Shown here: piece by piece, positions 34,163-45,899 of the stretch | Numbering within the stretch: the first letter of the stretch is position 1 | How the letters are laid out: the number at the start of each line of letters is the position of its first letter | Source: Mytilisepta virgata | Taxonomy: Eukaryota > Mollusca > Bivalvia > Mytilida > Mytilidae | Assembly: GCA_028015205.1 (NCBI GenBank) | Contig: CM051520.1 | Span: 38,143,494 to 38,207,493, forward strand | Reading direction: 5' to 3' | Length of the DNA: 64,000 nucleotides | Notes under the pieces: generated by a model | Databases searched by the model: none | Told to the model about the DNA's origin: nothing | Seen by the model: only the letters and a program-made list of their open reading frames with translations | Program-made: the position numbers and the translations under genes

Positions 34163-34668
34163 AATTGCCACATTTGTTTCAGAGGAGACTTAAAAAATTT
34201 GATTGTTTTTTTTTTTAATTTTTAGTAGGTCAAGCTAATTTGTTGGAGGTTTTCAATTTTGAACGGGGACAACCAGTTTGGTATCGAATTACCCAGTGTT
34301 TTAGAGGAGAAGATTTTTAAATATTGTTTTGTCCAATTTTTCCATTTTTAGTAACGGCGGCCATAGTGGTAAGAGGTCCGGGCCACGACAAACCTTTGAA
34401 AGGGGACCATCTACGCGCCATTCCATCAAAGTTTGGTTTCAATTGCCATTTCAATTTCAGGAGAGAAGAGTTTTAATTTTTTTTTGCTGATTTTTCTATT
34501 GGTTTTAGTACACCTATAATATTGGTTGATGGCGGATCCGGACCCTCCGGAAAGGGGGTCACCCAAGGACTATTCCAGCAAACTTTGGTCACAATGATTC
34601 AATGGTGTTGGAGAAGATGTTTTAACGTTAAGACGATGGACACCAAGGCTCTGGGAGACTCTAGTTAA
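34163..34668 (-). mobile_element. Minus-strand hairpin-element relic (AGAGTCTCCC type)
   Basis: On the minus strand it begins AGAGTCTCCCAGAGCC, then TTGGTGTCCATCGTC, then three units with 'cttctcc', 'caaacttt' and 'atggccgcc', as in families 1 and 6. No 3' hairpin was found. It is probably a decayed member of an eleventh group related to family 6. Confidence 0.55.
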
Positions 34669-35099
34669 CTCTTTTGCTTTTTATTCATCGATAAATACCG
34701 GTATAAAAGTCATGCTTCATAAAAAAAATAGGTTTTGACGATGGTGTTAAGCTAGTTTGTACCACAAAGCATTTATACCATTGTTAACTGGTTATATATA
34801 AATATGCAATCGACTATATAAATTATTTCGTTTAACAGTCAAATTTCTGATTTCTCAAAGAGACTTTTTGGTCTAAAGATGGCACTTTGCATTCTATTGA
34901 TATTTATTTACTCAAAATTCCCGTTATATCACAAACTATTTCTGAAAATGCAAAACGGTAACAATACGTAATATAGTTCCATATACATGATATACAAAAA
35001 TTAAACCAAAACCGCATATACATAAACAACACATTTAGATGCATTATAGACAATATTTTATATATATTAACATAAAACTGAATTTAAAAAATTGCCGGT
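34669..35099. other. AT-rich spacer
   Basis: Nothing is recognised. Confidence 0.35.
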
Positions 35100-36429
35100 C
35101 AGTGTAAGCGTACTTTTATTCCGGCGTGTAGATTTTCCGATGAGTAATTTTACACTAGTGTTGTCTTTCCGTAAATAGTGCGAAACAGAACAAACAGACA
35201 GTCAAGTTTTGTTTATTTTGATTATCACAGGTATTTATAAACACACATTAGGTAGGGTTATCGTTCTTGAATTAAAATAAAATTTAATTCTTTATTTCAA
35301 AGTTTATTTATTTACTTTTTGCACAAATTTAATTCAAGTTTTAAAAATGTATTCACTGTTTAAAGTTTTAAATTAGCTTATGCTAATTTGGCATAATACT
35401 TGTATTTTCATAAATTGAATGTAACTTTTTTATATCATAAAGAGTATTTGTAAGAGATAATTTATTCCGGCTGTGATATTCATATATCTGTGAAATATTT
35501 TCCGACCGTCAAATGATGATCTTGTGTAAAATATGAATCAGATAATATTTTATAGCAATCTTAATTTTTATATAATGAAATATTTTCCAACTTTATTCCG
35601 TCAGAAGTGTATTAATATACGAGTTCGGAAATAATTTCACACCGGAAAAAATAAACCGTTACATATTTTTGTATAAACATTTGGCTTGTCAAGATTTCTT
35701 TACCTCCTGCAAAGTTAACCCAGTCCTTTAATATAGGATTGTCCCATATAGAATTATACATGGATAAATGATAATTTAAAATTATGTTCATACAACTGTT
35801 GATGATTTGAAGGATTTGTAGAATTTGCCTTTATAAATTATATTCGTTTAATAAAGTTTTCTTTTCTTTTAGAAGCCTGATTAGTTAGCTATATATATAT
35901 ATAAGGTTTAAATGGTCAAAATCTACTTTAAAATATCTTCACATTAGTAAATCCCGAACTTCCGATTACATATTAAATGACAATTTGTCAATTTATGCTA
36001 ATATTATAATGATAAAGATTATACATGTATTATATATATGGAGCAGAGGAATATCAGGCGATTTTGAATTACCTGAACGACAAATAGTACAACCAAATAT
36101 TTCAATGAAGAATAATTGCACTAGGTAATTTTTTCCAGGAAAAATTACACTAGTATATAATTTCCACATGACAATGTATTTCTAAATGTTGGCTTTGATA
36201 TTTTTACCCCACCCCCCACCCCCAGAAAAAAAAGAAAAAAAACATGCCCTATTTTATTAAATAGTCCCCCTAAAAAATCCTTTTTCAGAGTGTTCTGGAT
36301 ACACAACTAAACAAAGGACAATTTACACTAAGCATGGAAAAAGTAAACTAGTGCATTAATTCCTCTGGAAATTATACACTAGTGTAACTTGTCCTGTGGA
36401 AAAAATACACTGGTGGAACGAATACACTG
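35100..36429. mobile_element. 1.33-kb element with imperfect CAGTGTA terminal inverted repeats
   Basis: The left end CAGTGTAAGCGTACTTTTA and the complement of the right end, CAGTGTATTCGTTCCACCAG, agree over the first 7 bp. They then agree in an ordered set of motifs: GTGTA, TTTTCC, TTACACTAGTG and TTTCC, spread over about 70 bp. Internally only an AT-rich filler without coding capacity is seen. No target duplication is obvious. A non-autonomous cut-and-paste element is the best reading; the superfamily is undetermined. Confidence 0.55.
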
Positions 36430-37199
36430 TTACATCAGCTCAAACTTGAAAATATTTCGGATGTTCAAAGTCATAATATCAAGATCTAAAAAAAATCATC
36501 AGAATGACAAAAATATCTCCTATCGTAGCATAAAGTTTTATGTTGGTTAACTAAACACTGACACTTTTTCATGTAACCAAATCACCTTTTCTTAGAACAT
36601 CTTATCGAAACCTTTAAAACATCAACTTTCAACATTCTGCTATAAATTTAGAATAAATTCCATTTAAAAAAGCTTCCATAAGGGGCAAAACATAAATATG
36701 GAAGAAATAAAGTAAATGTAGAGTGGGAATCATACTTAATATGCAGTACTCGATCCAGCTAATACCGCAATGGAGGAATCTACATGAGTCTTCAAATATA
36801 TAAACACACAGAAACCTGTCTGAAATAAAGGATCCAATATCGTTGTACTAACTTTTATGCGGAGCCAAGTAATTTACAAGTGCCAAAATTTCCATACCCA
36901 TTATGTCGCTGGTTCGGGATTGAGTTACCCATTTTAGCGAAAACTTAAAAAAATACGAAAATATTACAACGTATCTTTACATAAATTTGACAATTTTCCG
37001 AAAAATTATGAACAGATGAATGTAGGCAATGCAATGTAAGCTATACACACGAAAAAGTTTAAGTTAATGATAAATGTGACTTTGTCTTACTCCAAGGATT
37101 CATATTTAGACTAAATATAATATATAAAGTTACGAAAATTATATATCAAATGCAAATGCATGAACCCCAAGGTTAAAATTATATTTGCTGTCGACATTA
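36430..37199. other. Intergenic, nothing recognised
   Basis: No exon or repeat is identified. Confidence 0.35.
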
Positions 37200-37366
37200 C
37201 CCTGCCCTACTACTACTAGTACTGTCTGGAAACCTCAGTCCGTGGAATGTATAACAGTAGAGTATGATTTGTCTCCCAAATACCTCCCGTGCCAACCAGG
37301 GATTGAACTTGGGACAGTACAGTAGATCTACTAACTGAGCTAAAGCCAAAGGCCAAAGGGGTACCC
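37200..37366 (-). mobile_element. tRNA-headed SINE, minus strand
   Basis: Reading the minus strand from about 37360: TTTAGCTCAGTTAGTAGATC (A box), then GTTCAATCCCTGG (B box, 37297-37310 on the + strand), then a body GGCACGGGAGGTATTTGGG running to about 37200. The box spacing is tRNA-like, but the acceptor stem is not complementary, so it is a SINE head rather than a tRNA gene. Edges are approximate. Confidence 0.65.
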
Positions 37367-38589
37367 AGTATTTGTTCGCCCTATAAATATATATAGTATA
37401 GAGATGAGAGTAGAAAGTGTTAATGGATAATCAATATAACATTATGTAGCACAATATGGCTGCCCCCATAAAACAAAGACTTCTTAATGACCCATATGTA
37501 GAAAAGGAGGAACTGACATGTTTCCAATTTAACACTTAATTAAACACTGACTTCTCTATTTGGCTATACCTCTGTTAATGTATGTTTGATCATGTAATAT
37601 ATGCATAAATTGTCATAATATAACGTATAACGTGAGAGAACACAAATTGCACTGCAAATGCAAAATGCGATCACTTGTGAGCTTTGAATAGAAGAGAAAT
37701 ATTATTCTTTAAAACTGCTAGTTTCTTATGCATATAGACAATTTAACCGAGTTAAAATGATGGATGTCCGTTCTCCATTTATTATGCACTTTGGATTCAA
37801 ACTTTCTTTTTGTTGTAATACAATACATTTATGTTGCCCTGTGATGTCAGTAATTTTGCATGATATTTTTTATGGCCCAGAAATGAATTATCAAAAATCT
37901 AATGTATCACTTCATATTAGCACTTTTTTTTGGAAAGTTTAGAATTTTATAATGACAAATTATGATGTAATTTCAATAACTCTTGGATGTTAAATATCAA
38001 TTACATAGAAGTGAGTGCAGTTTGGTCACCCCTTTCAATTTGCTCGTAATGCCAATATTGTTACATTCACTCATGCATAACAACCATGCATGAAAGACCA
38101 GGGTTCAGTCTAATTAGTCTATAGTAGCAGTAAAAGTAGTTGGTAGTCATAATTACCGGTAGTATCTGAATTTGATACACTGTGGCATTGTAATTCTGAG
38201 AAAGCAATATGAAACAAGTGCGACCTGGAGAGTTAGTGAGTGAAGTATGAAGTATCATTATTTGTTGATATACAGTTAAAACTTTTAGGAACTTGTTCAA
38301 ATTTGATCATAAGTGGTTTCCTCTAAATTTACTTTATTTTGATTATTGATTAATAGTTCAAAGATTTTTTAAGCTTATAATTCATTTATTTAAATCAGTG
38401 ATTCACATTCAGTTTTTGAAAGTGGAAGTTTACAACCATCTTTCATTGCTACATGTACTGCCCATTTTGTTGGATTCTTCATAACTGTTTTGTAACATTT
38501 GGGACTGGAAGGTGAGCACAATAGCAGTAATTTGACCATGCAAACGAGAAGGCTACTGTGTTAACTATCAAAATGGATTTTATTCTGGT
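37367..38589. other. Intergenic, nothing recognised
   Basis: AT-rich sequence. The short open frames at 37757 and 38067 have no recognisable features. Confidence 0.35.
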
Positions 38590-38806
38590 GAATTTTTAGT
38601 TGAAGTTGGCAACTGGCTGACTACTAATTTTCATCTTTGGTCTGACAAATGTCACTTTACTTTAGCCTTAATTTTATGATTGACAGACTTAGTGACTAGC
38701 CAACTTTTTATACACACCACATGGTAGTTCAAAAATATTTTGTGTGAGGAGTCATCGTTAGGTGTACATCAGTCTAACATGTCACCTGATCTTGACCTCA
38801 CTTCAA
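38590..38806 (+). repeat. Decayed family-3 unit
   Basis: It contains 'tgacagacttagtgact', 'ggtgtacatcagtctaac' and 'cacctgatcttgacctcac', matching the order of family-3 units at 9385-10390. It directly precedes a family-1 element. Confidence 0.5.
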
Positions 38807-38808
38807 CA

Positions 38809-40242
38809 AACAGGAGGTGGGCAAGTGAGCTATTCTCATCACTTGGTGTACGGCCTCCGGGTCATCAGACACACTTGGGAAAGAGGGCCATCTAAGGACC
38901 ATTGCTGCCAATTTTAGTCCCAATTGGTTCAGGATTTTCAGACAAGAAGGTCGTCGTGGTCCGTTAACTTTTACAAAAATCTTATCTTCTGAAACTGCTG
39001 AGCCAAATGGAATCAAACTTAGCCACAAGGATTGCAGTATTTGGCTTATATCTCACAAACTAAAGCATTTAGAGCACAACTGACGGGTCAAGATCTACCT
39101 GCCATGAAATTTTTGCAGATTTAGGTTATCTTGAATAGTATTATAGATAAAGTTGAGCTGTAAGCAGCAAAAATGTTCAACAAAGTAAGATCTACAAATA
39201 AGTCAACATGACCAAAATCTTCAATTGATCCCTTAGAGGAGTAACTAGTTTAACATAGGACCTTATGGGAAAATTCATTTAAAACCTTCTTGTCTGAAAA
39301 TCCTGAACCAATTGGGACTAAAATTGGCAGCAATGGTCCTTAGATGGCCCTCTTTCCCAAGTGTGTCTGATGACCTGGACTGTCAACCAAGTTGGTCACC
39401 ACAGCAAAACTTTTAGAATTTTGTCCGATGAATCGGACTGTCAACCAAGATGGCTGCCACAGCCAAACTTTGTTTAACATAGGACCCAATGGGAAAATTC
39501 TTTAAAAGACTTCTTGTCTGAAACCACTTAGACAATTGTAACAAGATTTGGCAGCAATGATCTTTCAGAATTATGTCTGATGACCCGGACTGTCAACCAA
39601 GATGGCCACCACAGCAAAACTTAGTTTAACATAGGACCCTATGGGAAAATTCATTTCGAAATCTTCTTGTCTGAAAACACTGAGCCAATTGGAACTAAAG
39701 TTAGCAGCAATAGTCCTTACATGGTCTTCTTTTAGAATTTTGTCCGATGAATCGGACTGTCAACCAAGATGGCTGCCACAGCCGAACTTTGTTTAACATA
39801 GGACCCTATGGGAAAATTCATTTAAAAATCTTATTGTCTGAAAGCACTGAGCCAGTTGGAACCAGACTTGGCAGAAATGGTCTTTAGATGCTCCCCTTTC
39901 AGAATTGTGTCTGATGACCTGGACTGTCAACCAAGATGGCTGCCACAGCTGAACTTAATTTAACATAGGACTCAACTCGAAAGTTCATTTAAATTTTCTT
40001 GTCTGAAACCATAGGGGCAATTGAAACCAGAGTCGGCAGCAATGGTTCTTAAATGGTCCTGTTTCTGAATTTTGTCCAATGACCTCGACTATCAACAAAT
40101 AACTGCCACAGCCGAACTTAGTTTAACATAGGACTATGGAAAAACCAGCGAAATTGACTATTACACTTTGATTTTTAGTCATGCTTGAGGTGGACAAGTT
40201 AAATTCAGGTGAGTGATACAGGCTCTTATGAGCTTTTAGTTG
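38809..40242 (+). mobile_element. Family-1 element, long-unit subfamily
   Basis: The 5' hairpin is decayed (GGCAAGTGAGCTATTCTCATC arm). Six to seven units of about 180 bp follow ('caaccaagatggctgccaca', 'tttaacataggaccctatgg', 'gaaaattcatttaaaa', 'cttcttgtctgaaa'). The 3' end is CAGGTGAGTGATACAGGCTC, a hairpin with GAGC and the tail TTTTAGTT. Units are fairly uniform in its 3' half, which suggests array growth within the element. Confidence 0.78.
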
Positions 40243-40710
40243 AGTTTTTGCTCTTAATCATATAAACTGAAACTTGATATGAGGTAATTTGCTATTATTT
40301 AATAGTTAATATGACTATAGTTTAAGCAGAGCACTTTTATCACAACTTCGATAAACATTTTGACTTTCACTACAAGGTCAAGCAATCCCTAAATTAAATC
40401 TTTGCTAAATGTTATTTACATCAATCTGTGTTATTGAAAAACACAGGTCTGACAGGTTAATAAACAAATTACAGACAATAAAAAAGGCAAGAATTTCAAC
40501 AAGTGCAGTGATAATTTGCCTAATTATATCAAAGTGTATATTTGCTTTCCAGACCAACTCTTCTAACCTAAATAGATTATTTCTTCATTTACAAAAAAAA
40601 AAAAAAAAAAAAAAATTGAAGAACTCAATCAATCTTCAAATAGTCTAATATCAATCTTATTTCAAATAAATTTAAATTTATTGATTTATTTTAAATTATG
40701 TTATTTTTAG
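40243..40710. other. Spacer with a 24-bp poly(A) tract
   Basis: An uninterrupted A run lies at about 40592-40615. No gene precedes it, so it is not treated as a retrocopy tail. The stretch ends at TTATTTTTAG, a possible splice acceptor for the next exon. Confidence 0.4.
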
Positions 40711-40983
40711 AAACAACAATGGTCAGCGTTGTAGTCATGAAAATAAAAGGATGAGCTCAGTTAGTTAAAAAAGATCTTGCAATGCTAAACAGATTTAAGT
40801 ATAAAAAGGGAGATAACTATGAAGATATAGCTGGAGAGGACAAAGTTGATATGGATATGACTGACCCAGCTATGAGACAGGCAGCAGGAATAGAAGATGG
40901 GAATGATGGGTATACAAGTTTTAAGGAGTTAAGACATAATCTGAGTCCTGTAGAAGAAATAGAACCAAGTGAAGTAACAGAAG
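40711..40983 (+). CDS. Probable 5' coding exon of an unrecognised gene
   Basis: An ATG at 40782 opens 67 codons: MLNRFKYKKGDNYED, IAGEDKVDMDMTDPAM, RQAAGIEDGNDGYTSFKEL and RHNLSPVEEIEPSEVTE. The peptide is acidic, has no membrane segment and uses codons unlike the random frames nearby. It ends at AAG|GTTAGT (donor after 40983, phase 1); without splicing the frame stops at TAG 40986-40988. TTATTTTTAG at 40701-40710 is a plausible acceptor, so 40711-40781 would be 5' UTR. A TGA is in frame upstream of the ATG. The sequence looks like a disordered cytosolic N-terminus; I do not recognise the family and see no further exon. Confidence 0.5.
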
Positions 40984-41556
40984 GTTAGTAGTCAACATAA
41001 TGTCAGAACAAACTTGTCTTGTAAAGATGACGTCAGTCTATTGACAGCCAACATAATGTCAGAACAAGACGTGTAAAGATGACATCAGTCTTATGACAGT
41101 TTTAACATTTCCAGATTAGGGCCCAGTTTTTCAAAAGATAACAAGTTTTTTTTCAGTTTCCAGTATTTCCATTGTTGAGTAATATTGAATAATACAGATT
41201 TTTGCATAGATACAAATGTACCTCAAGTCAGAAGATTTTCAGTCCTAAGGTATAAGCAAAGAAGCGAAAATTTGAAACTGAAAAATGTGGTTAAACTATT
41301 CCACAACTGGACCCAGGTGTCCAGAATCTAATCTCCATGTTTTTTGCAATGCCTGAATGGAAAACAGGAAAAAGGCTAGTTAAGACAAGCTTTTAAATTG
41401 GGTATCTGTTAGGATTTATTTGAGTACCAGAATGTGGGGACTCTCGTCATGATGCATATTGTACATGTTTGTCTGATAGGGTTTATCTCACCTTGACTTC
41501 ATGTTCATTCATCATTAAAATGTTAATTTAATTTTAAGCTTATATAAACTTATTTT
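40984..41556. other. Probable intron, nothing recognised
   Basis: It contains a short repeat of 'caacataatgtcagaacaa' (about 40995 and 41050). No exon is seen. Confidence 0.35.
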
Positions 41557-41778
41557 CGTCTCGCCTGGGACAAAAAGTCGTGGAGGCGAGATATAGGTAT
41601 TACTTTCTGGTGGCGACGGCGATGGCGGCATAAAGTTTTTTAAAACTTTAACCTAGACCCAACATAAATGGTCTATAGATAGTTCTTGGTAGGTACATGC
41701 CAGTCTGACACCTGGCTTGGGACCTTGACCTCAATTTCATGCTTGAGTGACTTTGTCACTTTTTCATGGCTTTGTTTT
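41557..41778 (+). mobile_element. Family-3 element, 5' fragment
   Basis: The 5' end is CGTCTCGCCTGGGAC with an arm GGAGGCGAGA forming a hairpin, then 'ggtggcgacggcgatggcgg'. One unit follows ('tagacccaacataaatgg', 'gacctcaatttcatgc'). This intact 5' repeat (GTCTCGCCTG) is the exact complement of the 3' CAGGCGAGAC at 22410. It is cut at about 41778 by the 3' end of a minus-strand LINE. Confidence 0.8.
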
Positions 41779-42094
41779 TAATGATACAAACAAACAAATA
41801 TTTTATTGCTTAATCAGAAGCGCCCACAAGGGGCAGAATAATTAACATTAATTTCATACAGTGATTACAAATGATTCAATGTGATTAATCAAAAGGTATA
41901 CAACAAGCACAGCTAATGACTTTGAGAGATGACAATGTATGAACGATGTTATTTATAAAATTGTTTATATTTTATGTAAGTATATAAAAGTGTACAGAAC
42001 GTAGGTAAAATAATGGACCGAGTAAAAATATCAATTCATATTATGTAGACCACCAATGGGGGTCAGTGTGTATTTTGGGTTTAAGTAGATAATA

Positions 42095-42097
<3 letters not shown>

Positions 42098-42125
<28 letters not shown>

Positions 42126-44018
42126 TTAATGTTTTTGACCCGTCCGTCCGTCCGTCAGTCCTGTTTCTTGTCATCGCAACTCCTCTCAAACCACACAACA
42201 GAATTTCACGAAACCTTTTTAGATAATAAGGACATACTATGTAGTTGTGCATATCGACAGGAAATTGCGATTCAATTTTTTTTTTAGGAGTTACACCCCT
42301 TTGAACTTATTTACTTTAATGTACTACTGCAACAGTTTGTCATCGCAACTACTCTCAAACCACACAACAGAATTTCATGAAACCTTTTCAGATAATAAGG
42401 ACATACTACGTAGATGTGCATATCGACAGGAAATTGCGATTCAATTTTTTTTCTAGGAGTTACACCCCTTTGAACTTATTTACTTTAATGTACTACTGCA
42501 ACAGTTTGTCATCGCAACTACTCTCAAACCACACAACAGAATTTCATGAAACCTTTTCAGATAATAAGGACATACTACGTAGATGTGCATATCGACAGGA
42601 AATTTCGATTTAATTTTTTTTCTAGGAGTTACGCCCCTTTGAACTTATTTACTTTAATGTACTACTGCAACAGTTTGTCATCGCAACTCCTCTCAAACTA
42701 CACAACAGAATTTCATGAAACCTTTTCAGATAATAAGGACATACTACGTAGATGTGCATATTGACAGGAAATTACGATTCAATTTTTTTTCCAGGAGTTA
42801 CGCCCCTTTGAACTAATTTACTTTAATGTACTACTGCAACGGTTTGTCATCGCAACTCCTCTCAAACCACACAACAGAATTTCATGAAACCTTTTCAGAT
42901 AATAAGGACATACAACGTAGATGTGCATATCGACAGGAAATTGCGATTCAATTTTTTTTCTAGGAGTTACGCTCCTTTGAACTTATTTACTTTAATGTAC
43001 TACTGCAACAGTTTGTCATCGCAACTCCTCTCAAACCACACAACAGAATTTCATGAAACCTTTTTAGATAATAAGGACATACTACGTAGATGTGCATATT
43101 GACAGGAAATTACGATTCAATTTTTTTTCCAGGAGTTACACCCCTTTGAACTAATTTACTTTAATGTACTACTGCAACGGTTTGTCATCGCAACTCCTCT
43201 CAAACTACACAACAGAATTTCATGAAACCTTTTCAGATAATAAGGACATACTATGTAGATGGGCATATTGACAGGAAATTACGATTCAATTTTTTTTCCA
43301 GGAGTTACGCCCCTTTGAACTAATTTAATGTACTACTGCAACGGTTTGTCATCGCAACTCCTCTCAAACCACACAACAGAATTTCATGAAACCTTTTCAG
43401 ATAATAAGGGCATACTACGTAGATGTGCATATCGACAGGAAATTGCGATTCAATTTTTTTTCTAGGAGTTACGCCCCTTTGAACTTATTTACTTTAATGT
43501 ACTACTGCAACAGTTTGTCATCGCAACTACTCTCAAACCACACAACAGAATTTCATGAAACCTTTTCAGATAATAAGGACATACTACGTAGATGTGCATA
43601 TCGACAGGAAATTGCGATTCAATTTTTTTTCTAGGAGTTACACCCCTTTGAACTTATTTACTTTAATGTACTACTGCAACAGTTTGTCATCGCAACTACT
43701 CTCAAACCACACAACAGAATTTCATGAAACCTTTTCAGATAATAAGGACATACTACGTAGATGTGCATATCGACAGGAAATTACGATTCAATTTTTTTTC
43801 TAGGAGTTACACCCCTTTGAACTTATTTGCCTCACTATACTATTTCTGTTGACTCCTCTCGCTTGGAATTTAAATTTCCCAACATGCTGCCATTTACTTT
43901 AGGATAAATATGTGAAGGTAAGCATTTGATTGTGTTCATTTTACTTGTGAAGTAAGATTTTGTTTCTCCAGTGACAATATGAAGACGTGGGGTATGTGAG
44001 CGTGCTCACAAAGGTTCT
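42098..44018 (+). mobile_element. Family-2 (ATACCCCACG) hairpin element with 169-bp array
   Basis: The 5' end is ATACCCCACGCAACGAGTTG with the arm CGGAGGGT (hairpin), then CCGTCCGTCCGTCCGTCAG. The core is a ten-copy 169-bp array. The 3' end is CGTGGGGTAT, the exact complement of the 5' 10-mer, then the perfect hairpin GTGAGCGTGCTCAC and the tail AAAGGTTCTTT. It sits in the 3' part of the minus-strand LINE, between 'aataatt' and 'ttaattc', without target duplication. It carries no gene. It is younger than the relative at 340-1288, judging from unit identity. Confidence 0.88.
42165..43828 (+). repeat. Tandem array: ten 169-bp units
   Basis: Ten copies start 'gtttgtcatcgcaactcc'. They carry 'caacagaatttcatgaaacc', 'cagataataaggacatacta' and 'gtagatgtgcatatcgacag', and end 'cctttgaacttatttac'. 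Two variants alternate: type A ends 'ctaggagttac...cttattt', type B 'ccaggagttac...ctaattt'. The order by eye is A A A B A B B A A A; copy 7 is 5 bp short. Because 169 = 3 x 56 + 1, overlapping open frames of 60-82 codons recur; they are not genes. Confidence 0.92.
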
Positions 44019-44080
44019 TTAATTCATTTCTGTGTGATAATAATTTTCTTAGCAGTTCTCCAATTCTTTGAAGTATAAAA

Positions 44081-45281
44081 CTACAATGTATCTTCAGATA
44101 ACATAAGCCATATAAATTGTGACTTTATGTCTAAATTTAAAAAAATTCTTATATTGTTTATTTCCTTCATGTAAAAAATAACCATGTACGTTTGCAAGTT
44201 AATGGAATCGAAGAAGAAAATGTATTTCATCCTCAACCTCAACAACACATAGCCTGCAAATGCGTTGAGACACCTCAAGATTTTTATATCAACCTCTCTC
44301 AATCTCTAAGTCATGAGCACTTATCCGAAATTTGCTAATATATTTTTCTAAACATATATGGTTTTTAAATGACCTGAATGTCCTGAGCTTATTTCCATAT
44401 GATTTATTATCTCTGAGGTCATTATGGAGCTCAGTGTGCCAAATAGAATTATATTTTAATTGAAATTTTTTGTGTAAATAACTTTTTAATTTTGTTTTAA
44501 GTGTCATAATATACTGTTCATCAATTTCAAAGTATTTAAATAAAGATTGAATATCTCTATACCAGCTCTTTTTCTGGTTCTCATGTAGAGACTTTGAGAG
44601 GGAGAATGCCTGTTTCAGTAATAAATCTTCAGTTTTATATAAACGAATGTAATATTTAATCATATTAAATATAATTTCCAGAAATAAAGGATATCTGCCA
44701 AATTCTCCCATCATTGCAATATTAGTTACCGTTTTGGATCTCCAAGAATAAATTTACAAAAACTTATGTGTCCTTTTTCTACTACCAAATCTCCACATAG
44801 TTTTTTAATATAGGGGACACCCTGGATGTTAAGTTTATTACAGTTAAAGCCTCCCCATATTTCACTGCCATACAGTAGAACTGGTTTAACTGTATGATCA
44901 AACACATGTAGTAGAGTTTTGATATTAGGTTGTTGACTGGAGAAGCATTTTTTAAATTTAAATAGGGCCTTCAGACCTTTATTATATAATTCCTGTTTAG
45001 CATCAGCAAAGCTGCCATTAATATTAAATTTAACACCAAGGTAAGTATAATTTTTTTCATTAGCTTAAGGGATTGTATTTAGGAAAAATTTTGAAGATAG
45101 AACTGTTAAAAATCAAGATTTTGGTCTTCTTAATATTGACTTCTAGTCCCCAACTATTACAATAATCTTGAAGTTTATTAAGTGATTCATGTAATCCATT
45201 TGCAGTTTCAGACAACAATATAAGGCCATCAGCATACATTAGACAGTTAAGTCTCTGGGTTCCAAGTGTAACTGGCAACAA
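44081..45281 (-). pseudogene. LINE C-terminal region and RT active-site segment
   Basis: The frame near 45240 reads LNCLMYADGLILLSETANGL, the RT catalytic loop. The usual YADD is YADG, so the second catalytic Asp is lost. LQDYCNSWGLEVNIKKTK (thumb start) follows. Downstream, 44714-44289 gives LRISAHDLEIERG-like sequence and then, after a frameshift at about 44295, RICRLCVVEVEDEIHF, the conserved C-terminal block of this LINE group. Confidence 0.85.
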
Positions 45282-45868
45282 TTAGTATCAAAGGCATCAG
45301 GAATATCATTAACAAATATGTTATATAAAAGAGGTCTCAAGTTGTCCCCCTGTCTAACTCCTGTGAAAGAGGAGAAGCTATCAGTTATATGACAAGAGTC
45401 CACCTTAACAGACAATTGGGTTTTACTATACATATTCTTAATAATTGTATAAAATAAATCACTAACACCAAGTTTTCTAAGTTTATATACCTTATCAAAG
45501 GCCTTTTTAAAATCAATAAAACAGGTATACAAATGTTTTGAACCTGATTGAGTGTATTTGTCAATAAGGCTTTTTAGTATAAACATATGATCTGATGTAT
45601 GTTTGCCTTTGCAAAATCCAATTTGCTCAGGGCAAATGAGATTCTTTTTAATACAGAATTTTTCTAATCTGTTATTAACTTTTGTAAACACTTTACTTAA
45701 GCAGCTGTTAACTGTTAGTACACGGTAATTACTTGGGTCTTCTTTTGAGCCATTCTTAAAAATAGGGTTAATATAACCATCAGCCCAAAGTTTTGGATAG
45801 TTTTCTGTGGATAAATTCAAATTAAATTTAAGAGATTTAGTTAAAAAACTTTGACTTGATTTAATCAT
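45239..45868 (-). pseudogene. LINE reverse-transcriptase core
   Basis: It reads NYPKLWADGYINPIFKNGS, DPSNYRVLTVNSCLSKVF, CPEQIGFCKGKHTSDHMF, then CFIDFKKAFDKVY (first catalytic Asp). About eight residues usually found after FDKV are missing. LGVSDLFYTIIKNMYS and TGVRQGDNLRPLLYNIFVND follow. A frameshift near 45275 separates it from the YADG segment. The order is that of fingers and palm of a non-LTR RT. Confidence 0.92.
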
Positions 45869-45899
45869 TTCATTAATAATACTGTCAGGGCCACATGCT

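Noticed and set aside
37290..37360. tRNA gene on the minus strand
   Set aside because: Box spacing fits, but the stems do not pair and a SINE-like body follows.
40592..40615. Poly(A) tail of a processed retrogene
   Set aside because: No coding sequence or target duplication lies upstream; a simple A run is the simpler reading.
42247..43803. A family of near-identical 60-82-codon frames
   Set aside because: They recur because the 169-bp unit shifts frame by one each copy; the array lies in a mobile element and the peptides have no gene context.
42165..43828. CRISPR-like array
   Set aside because: Units are 169 bp with no unique spacers; the DNA is eukaryotic.
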